A stretch of DNA of 64,000 bases from JAGPUQ01 sp050179115 (GTDB taxonomy: Bacteria > Pseudomonadota > Gammaproteobacteria > Pseudomonadales > Porticoccaceae): contig JBFXFL010000004.1 of the NCBI GenBank assembly GCA_050179115.1, forward strand, positions 40,444 to 104,443. The letters are read 5' to 3'. Both the position numbers and the translations under genes were made by a program. Shown here one piece after another: positions 50,851 through 58,685 of this stretch. Each line of letters opens with the position of its first letter. Position 1 is the first letter of the stretch. The notes under the pieces are model-generated. The model was not told the DNA's origin and searched no databases. It saw nothing but the letters and a program-made list of their open reading frames with translations.

Positions 50851-51252
50851 GTGGCCATTGGTGTCGCGCCTACCGCATCGTTTACCAGGGCGCGACGGCT
50901 ACTGACTGCAGCTGATTTCCAGGCCGTTTTCTCCGGCACTGAAAAGCGCATATCCCGCCGCTATTATTTGGTACTTGTCAGACATAATCAGCGCGCCGGT
51001 CCCCGTCTGGGGATGGTGGTCGCGCGCAAGAACATCCGTCTTGCCACCCGGCGCAACCGGGTCAAGCGGGTGGTTCGCGAAACCTTCCGCCAACATCTGC
51101 ATCTCCTCGGTGCCGTCGATATCCTGTTTTTGCCGCGGCGAGGGATAGACGAGCTGGCGCCAGGTCGGCAAACTCGCCTGCTTTGTGAGGCGTGGCGGGA
51201 GTTGGCGGCCGCGCTCAAAGGAGACATTCCACCGTGTCCACCCGTGTCCTGA
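50851..51252 (+). CDS. rnpA: Ribonuclease P protein component
   Basis: RnpA is the protein cofactor of the RNase P ribozyme that matures tRNA 5' ends. The 133-residue product has GTG 50851 as start, FTRARRLLTAADFQAVFSG at the N-terminus and the signature ARKNIRLATRRNRVKRVVRETFRQH. It starts nine bases after rpmH and overlaps yidD by 19 bases. Confidence 0.94.
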   Translation: MAIGVAPTASFTRARRLLTAADFQAVFSGTEKRISRRYYLVLVRHNQRAGPRLGMVVARKNIRLATRRNRVKRVVRETFRQHLHLLGAVDILFLPRRGIDELAPGRQTRLLCEAWRELAAALKGDIPPCPPVS

Positions 51253-51473
51253 TTACGCTCATCCGTTGCTATCAATGGCTGCTCAGTCCAGTACTCGGGG
51301 CCAACTGCCGCTTTTATCCGACCTGCTCGGCCTATGCTGTAGAAGCGCTGCGGCTGTACGGCGTGCGTCGCGGACTCTGGCTGGGCGCGCGCCGGATATG
51401 CAAATGTCATCCGTGGCACCCGGGCGGTTACGACCCGGTGACACCGACCCCAATCGTTGATTTGGAGCTCTGA
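51234..51473 (+). CDS. yidD: Membrane protein insertion efficiency factor YidD
   Basis: The 79-residue product contains LIRCYQWLLSPVLGANCRFYPTCSAYAVEALRLYGVRRG and CKCHPWHPGGYDPV, the full YidD signature with its conserved cysteines. It is thought to help insertion together with YidC. GTG 51234 is chosen because AAGGAGA is nine bases upstream and homologues start here; it lies inside the end of rnpA. yidC begins two bases after its stop. Confidence 0.96.
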   Translation: MSTRVLITLIRCYQWLLSPVLGANCRFYPTCSAYAVEALRLYGVRRGLWLGARRICKCHPWHPGGYDPVTPTPIVDLEL

Positions 51474-51475
51474 CC

Positions 51476-53119
51476 GTGGATTGGCAACGCAATGTGCTGT
51501 TGGCGGCTATTTTTGCTGTGTTTGCTGTGTTGTTTGTGCGGTGGAACGAGTTTAGCGAGGCGCGTCAGCCCAAGCAGATCACTGCGGCGAATGAAGCGGT
51601 CTATGTGCCGGAGAGCCCGGCCTCTCCCGGAACGGAAATGCCATCAATTGACGCCAAGAACGGTGTCGCCCAATCGGTCAATGCTGACGCCGGTGAACGG
51701 CTGATTCGCGTGAAGACCGATGTGCTCGATCTGGTGATCGACACTCGTGGCGGAGATATCGTACGCGCCGCCCTGCCTGAGCATCCGGCGGAGTTACGCC
51801 GGGATTCGCCACCTTTTTTGATGCTGAATCGTACCCGCGATCAAATTTATGTAGCCCAGAGTGGGCTTATCGGACCCAATGGAACCGATCATGCCGAGGA
51901 TCGCCCCCGGTTTTTTGCCGAGCATGCAGATTATTCCCTGGGTAGCGCAGCCGAATTACGCGTACCGCTTTCGTATCGCCAAGGCAGCGTGCTGATCACC
52001 AAGGAATTCGTGTTGCGGCCCGGCAGCTACTTGGTCGATGTTCTCTATCACGTCGACAATCGCGGCTCGTCGCCGTGGACTGGACGCATGTTTGGTCAGA
52101 TCCAGCGTGACAGCCGCAATCCGGCTCCCGCCAGCAACGCGTTTGGAATGCAGTCCTATCTTGGTGCCGCGTTATCCACCCCAGATGAAAATTATCGGAA
52201 AGTAAAGTTTGATGATTTGAACAAAAAGCCGTTCGAAACCGAACTCACCGGCGGTTGGATCGCTATGGTCCAGCATTATTTCGTGAGTGCTTGGATTCCC
52301 GAGCAAACGGCCAACAATCGCTTCAAGCTGCGCCGACTGGGCGAGAACGATCTCTACGTACTGGGCTTTGTCGGTCCCGAACGTAGAGTGGAGCCGGGAA
52401 AGAGCGAGCACTTCAGTGCGGGGTTTTACGTTGGGCCGAAGGATCAGGCCCGGCTGGGGGAAATTGCGCCCCATCTGGATCTGACGATCGACTATGGCTG
52501 GCTCTGGTGGATAGCAAAACCCGTGTTTGCCGGACTTCAGTTACTGCACAACTGGCTCGGTAACTGGGGTTGGGCCATTATCGCCGTTACGATTTTGGTC
52601 AAACTCGTTTTTTTCCCGCTGTCCGCGGCCAGTTACCGTTCGATGGCGCGGATGCGCAAGCTTCAGCCGGAAATGCAAACCCTGCGCGAGCGCCATGGCG
52701 CGGACCGGCAGCAGTTGTCCCAGGAAGTGATGGCGTTGTACAAGCGCGAAAAAGTAAATCCCATGGGAGGTTGTCTGCCCATGTTGATTCAAATGCCGGT
52801 ATTCATAGCGCTTTACTGGGTGCTGAGTGAAAGTGTCGAATTGAGACATGCGCCGTGGATTCTCTGGATCACGGATCTTTCGGTTCGGGATCCTTTTTAC
52901 GTGCTACCTGTCCTCAACGGCATCAGCATGTATGTGCTGCAGACCCTGCAACCAGCGCCTCCGGATCCAACCCAGGCCAAGGTCATGAAAGTAATGCCAG
53001 TGATGTTTTCGTTTTTCTTCGTCTTTTTCCCCGCCGGGCTGGTGCTCTACTGGACCGTCAACAGCGTGTTGTCGATCGCCCAGCAATGGGTAATTACGCG
53101 GCGGATCATTGCTGAGTGA
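51476..53119 (+). CDS. yidC: Membrane protein insertase YidC
   Basis: YidC inserts and folds inner-membrane proteins alone or with Sec. The 547-residue product starts at GTG as MDWQRNVLLAAIFAVFAVLFVRWN (first helix). A large periplasmic beta domain (about 60-340) follows, then the conserved membrane core: YGWLWWIAKPVFAGLQLLHNWLGNWGWAIIAVTILVKLVFFPL, KEKVNPMGGCLPMLIQMPVFIALYWVLSESVELRHAP, and FFVFFPAGLVLYWTVNSVLSIAQQW. The length is typical of gammaproteobacteria. Confidence 0.98.
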   Translation: MDWQRNVLLAAIFAVFAVLFVRWNEFSEARQPKQITAANEAVYVPESPASPGTEMPSIDAKNGVAQSVNADAGERLIRVKTDVLDLVIDTRGGDIVRAALPEHPAELRRDSPPFLMLNRTRDQIYVAQSGLIGPNGTDHAEDRPRFFAEHADYSLGSAAELRVPLSYRQGSVLITKEFVLRPGSYLVDVLYHVDNRGSSPWTGRMFGQIQRDSRNPAPASNAFGMQSYLGAALSTPDENYRKVKFDDLNKKPFETELTGGWIAMVQHYFVSAWIPEQTANNRFKLRRLGENDLYVLGFVGPERRVEPGKSEHFSAGFYVGPKDQARLGEIAPHLDLTIDYGWLWWIAKPVFAGLQLLHNWLGNWGWAIIAVTILVKLVFFPLSAASYRSMARMRKLQPEMQTLRERHGADRQQLSQEVMALYKREKVNPMGGCLPMLIQMPVFIALYWVLSESVELRHAPWILWITDLSVRDPFYVLPVLNGISMYVLQTLQPAPPDPTQAKVMKVMPVMFSFFFVFFPAGLVLYWTVNSVLSIAQQWVITRRIIAE

Positions 53120-53123
53120 AGTG

Positions 53124-54500
53124 ATGCCGAACTCGCTGGCGACCGACGCGGACACCATTGTCGCGATAGCGACGGCGCCCGGTCGCGGCGGAGTGGGCGT
53201 GGTGAGGATTTCTGGCGCATCACTCCATGGCCTGCTGCCGGCGCTGTGTGATCGCCCGATAGAACCCCGTCGGGCGGTGCACTGCCGATTTCTGGATCAG
53301 GATGGGCGCGCCATCGACGAAGGCATCGGCCTTTATTTCCGCGCGCCGGCCTCGTTTACTGGCGAAGATGTTATCGAGCTCCAGGGCCATGGTGGCCCCG
53401 TGGTCATGGAGATGCTCGTGCGCCGGGTGCTGGCGCTGGGGGCAAGGCTTGCCCGGCCCGGTGAATTCAGCGAGCGGGCTTTTCTCAACGGCAAGCTTGA
53501 TCTCGTACAAGCCGAGGCGGTTGCGGATTTGATCGCCGCCGACTCTGAAGCAGCCGCGCGCGGCGCAATGCGTTCACTTCAGGGAGAATTTTCGAAACAC
53601 GTTTACGCGCTCACGGACGAACTGGTCCGTCTCAGGGTCCAGGTGGAAGCTGCGCTGGATTTTCCGGACGAGGAGATCGGTGAAGCCGAGGGCGTCGGTC
53701 CTCTGATGGCCCGGCTCGATGCACTGCTCATGGCATTTGAGTCGTTGCACGCGTCGGTGCGGCAGGGGGTCGTCCTGCGCGATGGCATCCGCGTTGCCAT
53801 CGCCGGGCGGCCTAACGCAGGGAAGTCGCGATTGCTCAATGCGCTGTCCGGTCAGGAAACTGCCATCGTCACCGAGATACCCGGAACTACCCGGGATGTG
53901 TTGCGGGAGACCATCCACCTGGAGGGTATTCCAATCCATATTGTCGACACGGCCGGCCTGCGTGACAGCGATGACCAGATCGAAGCCGAAGGCATTCGTC
54001 GTGCGCGGGCGGAAATCGAGCGTGCGGATTGTGTATTACTCGTGATCGATTCCGCGCGGGAACGGGTGGCAGCAGAAGTCGACCCTCTGATAGCAGAGGA
54101 GTTTGCCGCCTGTGCGCAAAACGGACGTTTGACCCTGGTACTCAACAAAGCGGATTTGTCCGGTCTCAGTGTTGGCAGGGTCGAGGGCTCGGTGCCGACG
54201 CTGGTGGTGTCGGCATCCACGGGTGCTGGGTTGGATGCCTTGCGTGCACACCTGATAAGCCGTGCAAAGGGCGACAGAGTGGCGACTGCGGAGTTTTTGG
54301 GACGTCAGCGGCATTTGGCGGCCTTGGGTGTGGCTGAAGATCATGTCCGGCGGGCGCGGTCGAGTGTGCAGGAGCGAAGACTGGAACTGCTTGCCGAAGA
54401 ATTGCGGCAAGCGCAGCGAGAACTTGGAGTCATTTCAGGAGCTTTCACGACAGAGGACTTGCTGGGCGAAATTTTTGGCGCATTTTGCATAGGAAAATAA
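53124..54500 (+). CDS. mnmE: tRNA modification GTPase MnmE
   Basis: MnmE is the G-protein partner of MnmG in wobble-uridine modification. The 458-residue product starts at ATG 53124 (MPNSLATDADTIVAIATAPGRGGVGVVRISG, formyl-THF binding), with FTGEDVIELQGHGG, the G1 loop IAGRPNAGKSRLLNAL, switch GTTRDVLRE, G3 VDTAGLRDSDDQIE, G4 LNKADLS and the C-terminal FCIGK carrying the catalytic cysteine. Its 3' end faces dnaA rather than mnmG, unlike the usual order. Confidence 0.97.
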   Translation: MPNSLATDADTIVAIATAPGRGGVGVVRISGASLHGLLPALCDRPIEPRRAVHCRFLDQDGRAIDEGIGLYFRAPASFTGEDVIELQGHGGPVVMEMLVRRVLALGARLARPGEFSERAFLNGKLDLVQAEAVADLIAADSEAAARGAMRSLQGEFSKHVYALTDELVRLRVQVEAALDFPDEEIGEAEGVGPLMARLDALLMAFESLHASVRQGVVLRDGIRVAIAGRPNAGKSRLLNALSGQETAIVTEIPGTTRDVLRETIHLEGIPIHIVDTAGLRDSDDQIEAEGIRRARAEIERADCVLLVIDSARERVAAEVDPLIAEEFAACAQNGRLTLVLNKADLSGLSVGRVEGSVPTLVVSASTGAGLDALRAHLISRAKGDRVATAEFLGRQRHLAALGVAEDHVRRARSSVQERRLELLAEELRQAQRELGVISGAFTTEDLLGEIFGAFCIGK

Positions 54501-54677
54501 GCAGCCTTGCAACGGAATGGCGCAACACTGCGCCCGTTCGCTAGCTTCATATGGATCATCGAAAATCTAAAAGAAGAAACATTAGTCCGCGAAGGAAATG
54601 AAAGCGGGATCGGTGTTAGCGGTCACACGCTGGAAATCGACAGAAAAGACACCGGCTATGGCCAGGTTAATAACAGG

Positions 54678-54686
54678 TTATACACA
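54678..54686 (+). promoter_or_regulatory. DnaA box 1
   Basis: TTATACACA matches the TTATNCACA consensus without mismatch. Confidence 0.85.
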
Positions 54687-54724
54687 GGTGTGGTCAATAA
54701 ACGCCCAGCTGCTACTCTCCGATC

Positions 54725-54733
54725 TGTGGATTA
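54725..54733 (-). promoter_or_regulatory. DnaA box 2 (one mismatch)
   Basis: TGTGGATTA, the reverse of TAATCCACA, differs from consensus at one position and lies beside the AT-rich tract. Confidence 0.6.
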
Positions 54734-54811
54734 TCGCTACATCCGAGTATTTTTAACTGACTGAAAAGTAAATAAAAATAACTTCGTGTGGAATTTTTCT
54801 TTCTACGGCCG

Positions 54812-54820
54812 TGTGGATAA
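54812..54820 (-). promoter_or_regulatory. DnaA box 3
   Basis: TGTGGATAA, the reverse of TTATCCACA, is a perfect high-affinity box about 75 bases before the dnaA start codon. It is well placed for both initiation and dnaA autorepression. Confidence 0.85.
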
Positions 54821-54893
54821 ATTATTTTGGCGCGGCTACACTTGCGCTACAGTTTGCCTAGACAAAAACAGCACGCACAGGGGAGCATTGATT

Positions 54894-56354
54894 TTGGGCG
54901 AAGCGATATGGCAACGATGTCTTGGCTGTCTGCGCGATGAGCTGCCGCCACAGCAATTCGAAACTTGGATACAACCACTGCGATTTGACATGACGTCTGA
55001 ATGCGCCGTGCGTTTGTTGGCGCCCAACCGATTCGTTCAGGATTGGGTGGCAGATAAGTTTCTCGATAGAATCCGGGATATTTACAGAAAAATTGATGGA
55101 AATCAGTCGGTTGCCATTGAGGTTACAGCAACCGGCAGCCTTCGAGCCGCCGAGTTGGAGTCGCAGCGAGGATTGGACGCGACAGATCATGCAGGTCCGG
55201 CTGAACTGGTCCCGGGCCGGACTACGCCAACCCACTTCCCTCCCCTGGAGCTGATGCCATCAAGCGCCTCCACGATACGCAGCCCGCGCTATTTGGAGCA
55301 AGGGCAGCACAACCCGGTGGCGGGTTATCACATTGAAAATCACCTGAACGAAAGCTTCCTGTTCGAGACCTTCGTCGAGGGCAAATCCAACCAACTTGCG
55401 CTCGCGGCAGCGCGCCAGGTGGCGCAGAATCCGGGGGGATCTTATAACCCGTTGTTTATCTACGGTGGCGTGGGACTTGGTAAAACCCATTTGATGCACG
55501 CGGTGGGCAACCACCTGATCGCCGCCAACCCGGGTGCGCGGGTGGTTTACTTGCATTCCGAGCGTTTCGTTGCCGACATGGTAAAGGCACTGCAACTCAA
55601 TGCCATCAATGAGTTTAAGCGTTACTACCGTTCGGTAGACGCGCTGTTGATTGACGACATCCAGTTTTTTGCACGCAAGGACCGATCCCAGGAGGAGTTT
55701 TTTCACACCTTCAATGCGCTGCTGGAGGGTGGTCGGCAAATGATCCTGACGAGCGATCGTTACCCCAAGGAAATCGACGGCGTTGAGGAACGACTGAAGT
55801 CGCGATTTGGTTGGGGGTTGACGGTAGCGGTTGAGCCCCCCGATCTGGAGACCAGGGTTGCGATCTTGCTGCGCAAGGCCGAGCAAGCCGGTGTTTTGCT
55901 GCCATCTGACGTGGCCTTTTTCATGGCGCAGCGTATTCAGGCCAACGTGCGTGAGCTGGAGGGTGCGTTGAAGCGGGTGATAGCCAGCGCACATTTCACC
56001 GGACGGACCATCAATGTGGACTTTGTCCGGGAGACGTTGAAGGATTTGCTGGCGCTCCAGGACAAGCTGGTCACCGCAGAGAATATTCAGCGCACGGTCG
56101 CCGACTACTACAAACTCAAGCTATCCGATCTGTTGTCCAAGCGTCGTAGTCGCTCCGTGGCGCGACCCCGGCAGGTAGCGATGTATCTCGCGAAGCAGTT
56201 GACCACGCGCAGCTTGCCGGAGATCGGTGAGGCATTCGGGGGACGGGACCACACCACGGTGTTGCACGCCTGCCGCACTATCAAGGCCCTGCAAGAAACC
56301 TCCCACGATATCGCTGAAGACATTAAAATCCTTACCCGGGCGCTTAAAACCTGA
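54894..56354 (+). CDS. dnaA: Chromosomal replication initiator DnaA
   Basis: DnaA binds origin boxes and opens the DNA. From TTG 54894 it has 486 residues (LGEAIWQRCLGCLRDELPPQQFETWIQPLRF, domain I). GGGGAG lies eight bases upstream; a TTG six bases earlier is too close to that site, and the longer open frame has no homology. The AAA+ domain shows FIYGGVGLGKTHLMHAVGN and LLIDDIQFFARKDRSQEEFFHTFNAL. The domain IV box-recognition motif reads RSRSVARPRQVAMYLAKQLT...IGEAFGGRDHTTVLHACRTI. Confidence 0.97.
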   Translation: MGEAIWQRCLGCLRDELPPQQFETWIQPLRFDMTSECAVRLLAPNRFVQDWVADKFLDRIRDIYRKIDGNQSVAIEVTATGSLRAAELESQRGLDATDHAGPAELVPGRTTPTHFPPLELMPSSASTIRSPRYLEQGQHNPVAGYHIENHLNESFLFETFVEGKSNQLALAAARQVAQNPGGSYNPLFIYGGVGLGKTHLMHAVGNHLIAANPGARVVYLHSERFVADMVKALQLNAINEFKRYYRSVDALLIDDIQFFARKDRSQEEFFHTFNALLEGGRQMILTSDRYPKEIDGVEERLKSRFGWGLTVAVEPPDLETRVAILLRKAEQAGVLLPSDVAFFMAQRIQANVRELEGALKRVIASAHFTGRTINVDFVRETLKDLLALQDKLVTAENIQRTVADYYKLKLSDLLSKRRSRSVARPRQVAMYLAKQLTTRSLPEIGEAFGGRDHTTVLHACRTIKALQETSHDIAEDIKILTRALKT

Positions 56355-56411
56355 CCAGACGTAGGCCGGCGCGATTTCCCCCAACCCCCGCGAATTTTTG
56401 AAGGGAAGTCG

Positions 56412-57515
56412 ATGAAATTTACCGTTGTTCGAGAATCCTTGCTGAAACCCCTGCAACTCGCCGCCGGGGTGGTAGAGCGACGTCAAACGCTTCCCGTGCT
56501 GGCCAACGTGCTATTGAGCCTGGAGCCTGGGATGCTGTGCATCACAGGTACCGACCTTGAGGTGGAAATCCGGGGCACCCTGGCTTTGGAGGGGCTGGTC
56601 GAGCCTGGTCAAATCACGGTGCCGGCGCGGAAGCTGCTGGATATTTGCCGTTCGTTACCCGACGGAGCGGTCATCGGCCTGTCGACCGATAGCGAGAACC
56701 GCGTCCGAATTCAGAGTGGGCGAAGCCGATTCACGCTGGCGACCTTGCCGGCAGAGGATTTTCCCGAGGTTGATCGAGAACCCGGACGTATCCAGTTTCG
56801 GGTCAACCAGGGCCGGCTGAAGCGATTGCTTGACCAGACCGCCTTTGCGATGGCACAGCAGGACGTTCGTTACTACCTTAACGGCATGTTGTGGGAGATT
56901 TCTGCCGGGCGCCTGCGCGCCGTGGCAACCGACGGCCACCGGTTGGCCCTTGCGGACGTGGCCGTCGACGTGATTTCCGAAGAGAAGGTTCAGGCGATTT
57001 TGCCACGCAAGGGCGTCCAGGAGCTTGCCCGTTTGCTGGGAGATGACTCCGATGCCCAGGTTGTCATCGGTACCAACCATGCGCGGGTTGAGGGAACCGA
57101 CTACCGTTTCACTACCAAGCTGGTAGATGGCGCTTACCCGGACTACGAGCGGGTACTGCCACGCAATGGTGACCGGATTGTCGAGGGAGATCGCGAGACT
57201 CTGCGCCAGGCGTTTTACCGCGCGGCGATCCTGTCTAACGAGAAATACCGGGGTGTGCGCCTTGGCCTTACTCCTGGAACGTTGACCGCGGTCGCCAATA
57301 ATCCGGAGCAAGAGCGCGCCGAGGAGGAGGTTTCTGTCACCTATGAGGGCGATCCGCTGGAGGTGGGATTCAATGTCAGCTATTTGCTGGACGTCTTGAA
57401 CGCCTTGCCCGGAGCGCATGTGCGATTTTGTTTGGCAGACGCCAACAGCAGCGTGCTGCTTACCAACCCGGACGATAGCGATTCCGCCTATGTGATCATG
57501 CCGATGCGGCTTTAG
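56412..57515 (+). CDS. dnaN: DNA polymerase III beta sliding clamp
   Basis: DnaN tethers polymerase III to DNA as a dimeric ring. The 367-residue product starts MKFTVVRESLLKPLQLAAGVVERRQTLPVLANVLL and has three clamp domains; TDLEVEIRGT, VATDGHRLALADV and the C-terminal AYVIMPMRL are typical. GAAGGGAAG precedes the ATG. It lies 57 bases after dnaA and 24 bases before recF. Confidence 0.98.
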   Translation: MKFTVVRESLLKPLQLAAGVVERRQTLPVLANVLLSLEPGMLCITGTDLEVEIRGTLALEGLVEPGQITVPARKLLDICRSLPDGAVIGLSTDSENRVRIQSGRSRFTLATLPAEDFPEVDREPGRIQFRVNQGRLKRLLDQTAFAMAQQDVRYYLNGMLWEISAGRLRAVATDGHRLALADVAVDVISEEKVQAILPRKGVQELARLLGDDSDAQVVIGTNHARVEGTDYRFTTKLVDGAYPDYERVLPRNGDRIVEGDRETLRQAFYRAAILSNEKYRGVRLGLTPGTLTAVANNPEQERAEEEVSVTYEGDPLEVGFNVSYLLDVLNALPGAHVRFCLADANSSVLLTNPDDSDSAYVIMPMRL

Positions 57516-57539
57516 CGCCTTCACGCCTGGGGCGCTCCT

Positions 57540-58685
57540 GTGCCGATCAGCGGCTTGAGATTACAGGGGATACGCAACCTTGTTCCGCAAGCCATAACCC
57601 CTGCCCGCGGGGTCAATCTTCTCGCCGGACCAAACGGTGCAGGCAAGACCAGCGCACTCGAGGCAATTTGGCTGCTTGGCCGGGGTCGTTCGTTTCGCGC
57701 CCGATCCATAGAGACTGTCGTTAGTTATGGCGCTGACCATTGCACGGTTTTTGGGGTGATTGACGCCACCGATGGGCGCGGTGGCACGACGCAGAGGCGG
57801 TTGGGTGTTTCACGTGAAACAAGTGGTGGATTTCATTTCAGGATCGATGGAGCACCCGCAACCACTACCTCGGCATTGGCCGATGTTCTCCCCTTGGTGC
57901 TGATCAACAGCGATAGTTTCGCTCTTCTCGAGGGGCCGCCTCAAGGCCGTCGGCGCTATCTTGATTGGGGCGTCTTTCACACGGTTCCCGCCTCTCGAGA
58001 GCTCTGGCGCCAACACCAGCGAGCACACCAACAGCGCAATACTCTGCTCCGGCAGGCGCGTGTGGACACGCAGCAGCTGGCGTTGTGGGATGAGCGTTTG
58101 GCCATAGCCGGAGAAGCGGTAACCGACTACCGGCGAGGCTATGTCGAGCAAATTCGACCGATCATAGAAAGGGTGTTGTCCGAAATGACGTCTGGTTTGG
58201 GGGAGCTCAAACTGGGCTTCTATCCGGGATGGGACGCTGAGCGACCGTTGGTTGAAGGATTAAGAGCCCACCGCGAAAAGGATATAATGCACGGCAGTAC
58301 CCAGGTAGGCGCACATCGAGCGGATCTTCGTGTTCGGATAGGTCGGCGCGTCGCAGCCGAAGCGCTTTCCCGGGGCCAGGCCAAACTGTTGGTTATGGCG
58401 ATGTTGATGGCGCAGGGAATTCACTACAAGGAGCGATGCGGGAGCGCCTGCGTCAGCTTGCTGGATGACCTGCCCGCGGAGTTGGATTCCGAGCATCGGC
58501 GACGGGTGGCCAGATTGGTGTCGAGTTCAGGGCAGGCGTTTGTTACCGGAACCGATGCCGGTCATTTGCTTGCGGCATGGGCGGACAGCTCCGTTGCAAC
58601 CGAACTAAAATTGTTTCACGTGGAACAAGGCCGGCTCACCGACCGAAGCTCCCCAGAGCCATTACCCCACCGAGAGTCGCTGTGA
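57540..58685 (+). CDS. recF: DNA replication and repair protein RecF
   Basis: RecF is an SMC-like ATPase that helps RecOR load RecA at gaps. The 381-residue product starts at GTG 57540 (MPISGLRLQGIRNL) with Walker A LAGPNGAGKTSALEAIWLLGRGRSFR. The signature segment is ALSRGQAKLLVMAMLMAQ, and Walker B is SLLDDLPAELDSEHR. Two ParB-binding parS sites (57806-57821 and 58612-58627) are embedded in its codons. Its stop overlaps the gyrB GTG. Confidence 0.95.
   Translation: MPISGLRLQGIRNLVPQAITPARGVNLLAGPNGAGKTSALEAIWLLGRGRSFRARSIETVVSYGADHCTVFGVIDATDGRGGTTQRRLGVSRETSGGFHFRIDGAPATTTSALADVLPLVLINSDSFALLEGPPQGRRRYLDWGVFHTVPASRELWRQHQRAHQQRNTLLRQARVDTQQLALWDERLAIAGEAVTDYRRGYVEQIRPIIERVLSEMTSGLGELKLGFYPGWDAERPLVEGLRAHREKDIMHGSTQVGAHRADLRVRIGRRVAAEALSRGQAKLLVMAMLMAQGIHYKERCGSACVSLLDDLPAELDSEHRRRVARLVSSSGQAFVTGTDAGHLLAAWADSSVATELKLFHVEQGRLTDRSSPEPLPHRESL
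57806..57821 (+). promoter_or_regulatory. parS: parS site 1 (perfect)
   Basis: TGTTTCACGTGAAACA is the exact 16-base palindromic ParB-binding consensus found near origins of many bacteria. It lies within recF, 2.9 kb from the dnaA start. parA and parB are in this window. Confidence 0.95.
58612..58627 (+). promoter_or_regulatory. parS: parS site 2 (one mismatch)
   Basis: TGTTTCACGTGGAACA differs from consensus by one base, a change tolerated in known parS sites. It lies 806 bases after site 1, near the end of recF. Confidence 0.88.

Larger units (their letters stand above)
54501..54887 (+). other. oriC: Putative chromosomal replication origin (oriC)
   Basis: This 390-base non-coding stretch upstream of dnaA has DnaA boxes at 54678-54686 (TTATACACA, perfect), 54725-54733 (TGTGGATTA, one mismatch) and 54812-54820 (TGTGGATAA, perfect on the reverse strand). 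An AT-rich tract (54747-54782) between the last two is a plausible unwinding element in otherwise high-GC DNA. The neighbours dnaA-dnaN-recF-gyrB support origin function. An 85-codon frame at 54507-54764 is rejected as a gene. The boxes could alternatively serve dnaA autoregulation with the real origin in the mnmG-rpmH gap. Confidence 0.78.

Noticed and set aside
54507..54764. 85-codon plus-strand frame between mnmE and dnaA
   Set aside because: It lies across DnaA boxes, has no family features and no ribosome site; the region behaves as an origin.
54787..54795. TGTGGAATT as a further DnaA box
   Set aside because: Three mismatches to the consensus; not counted.
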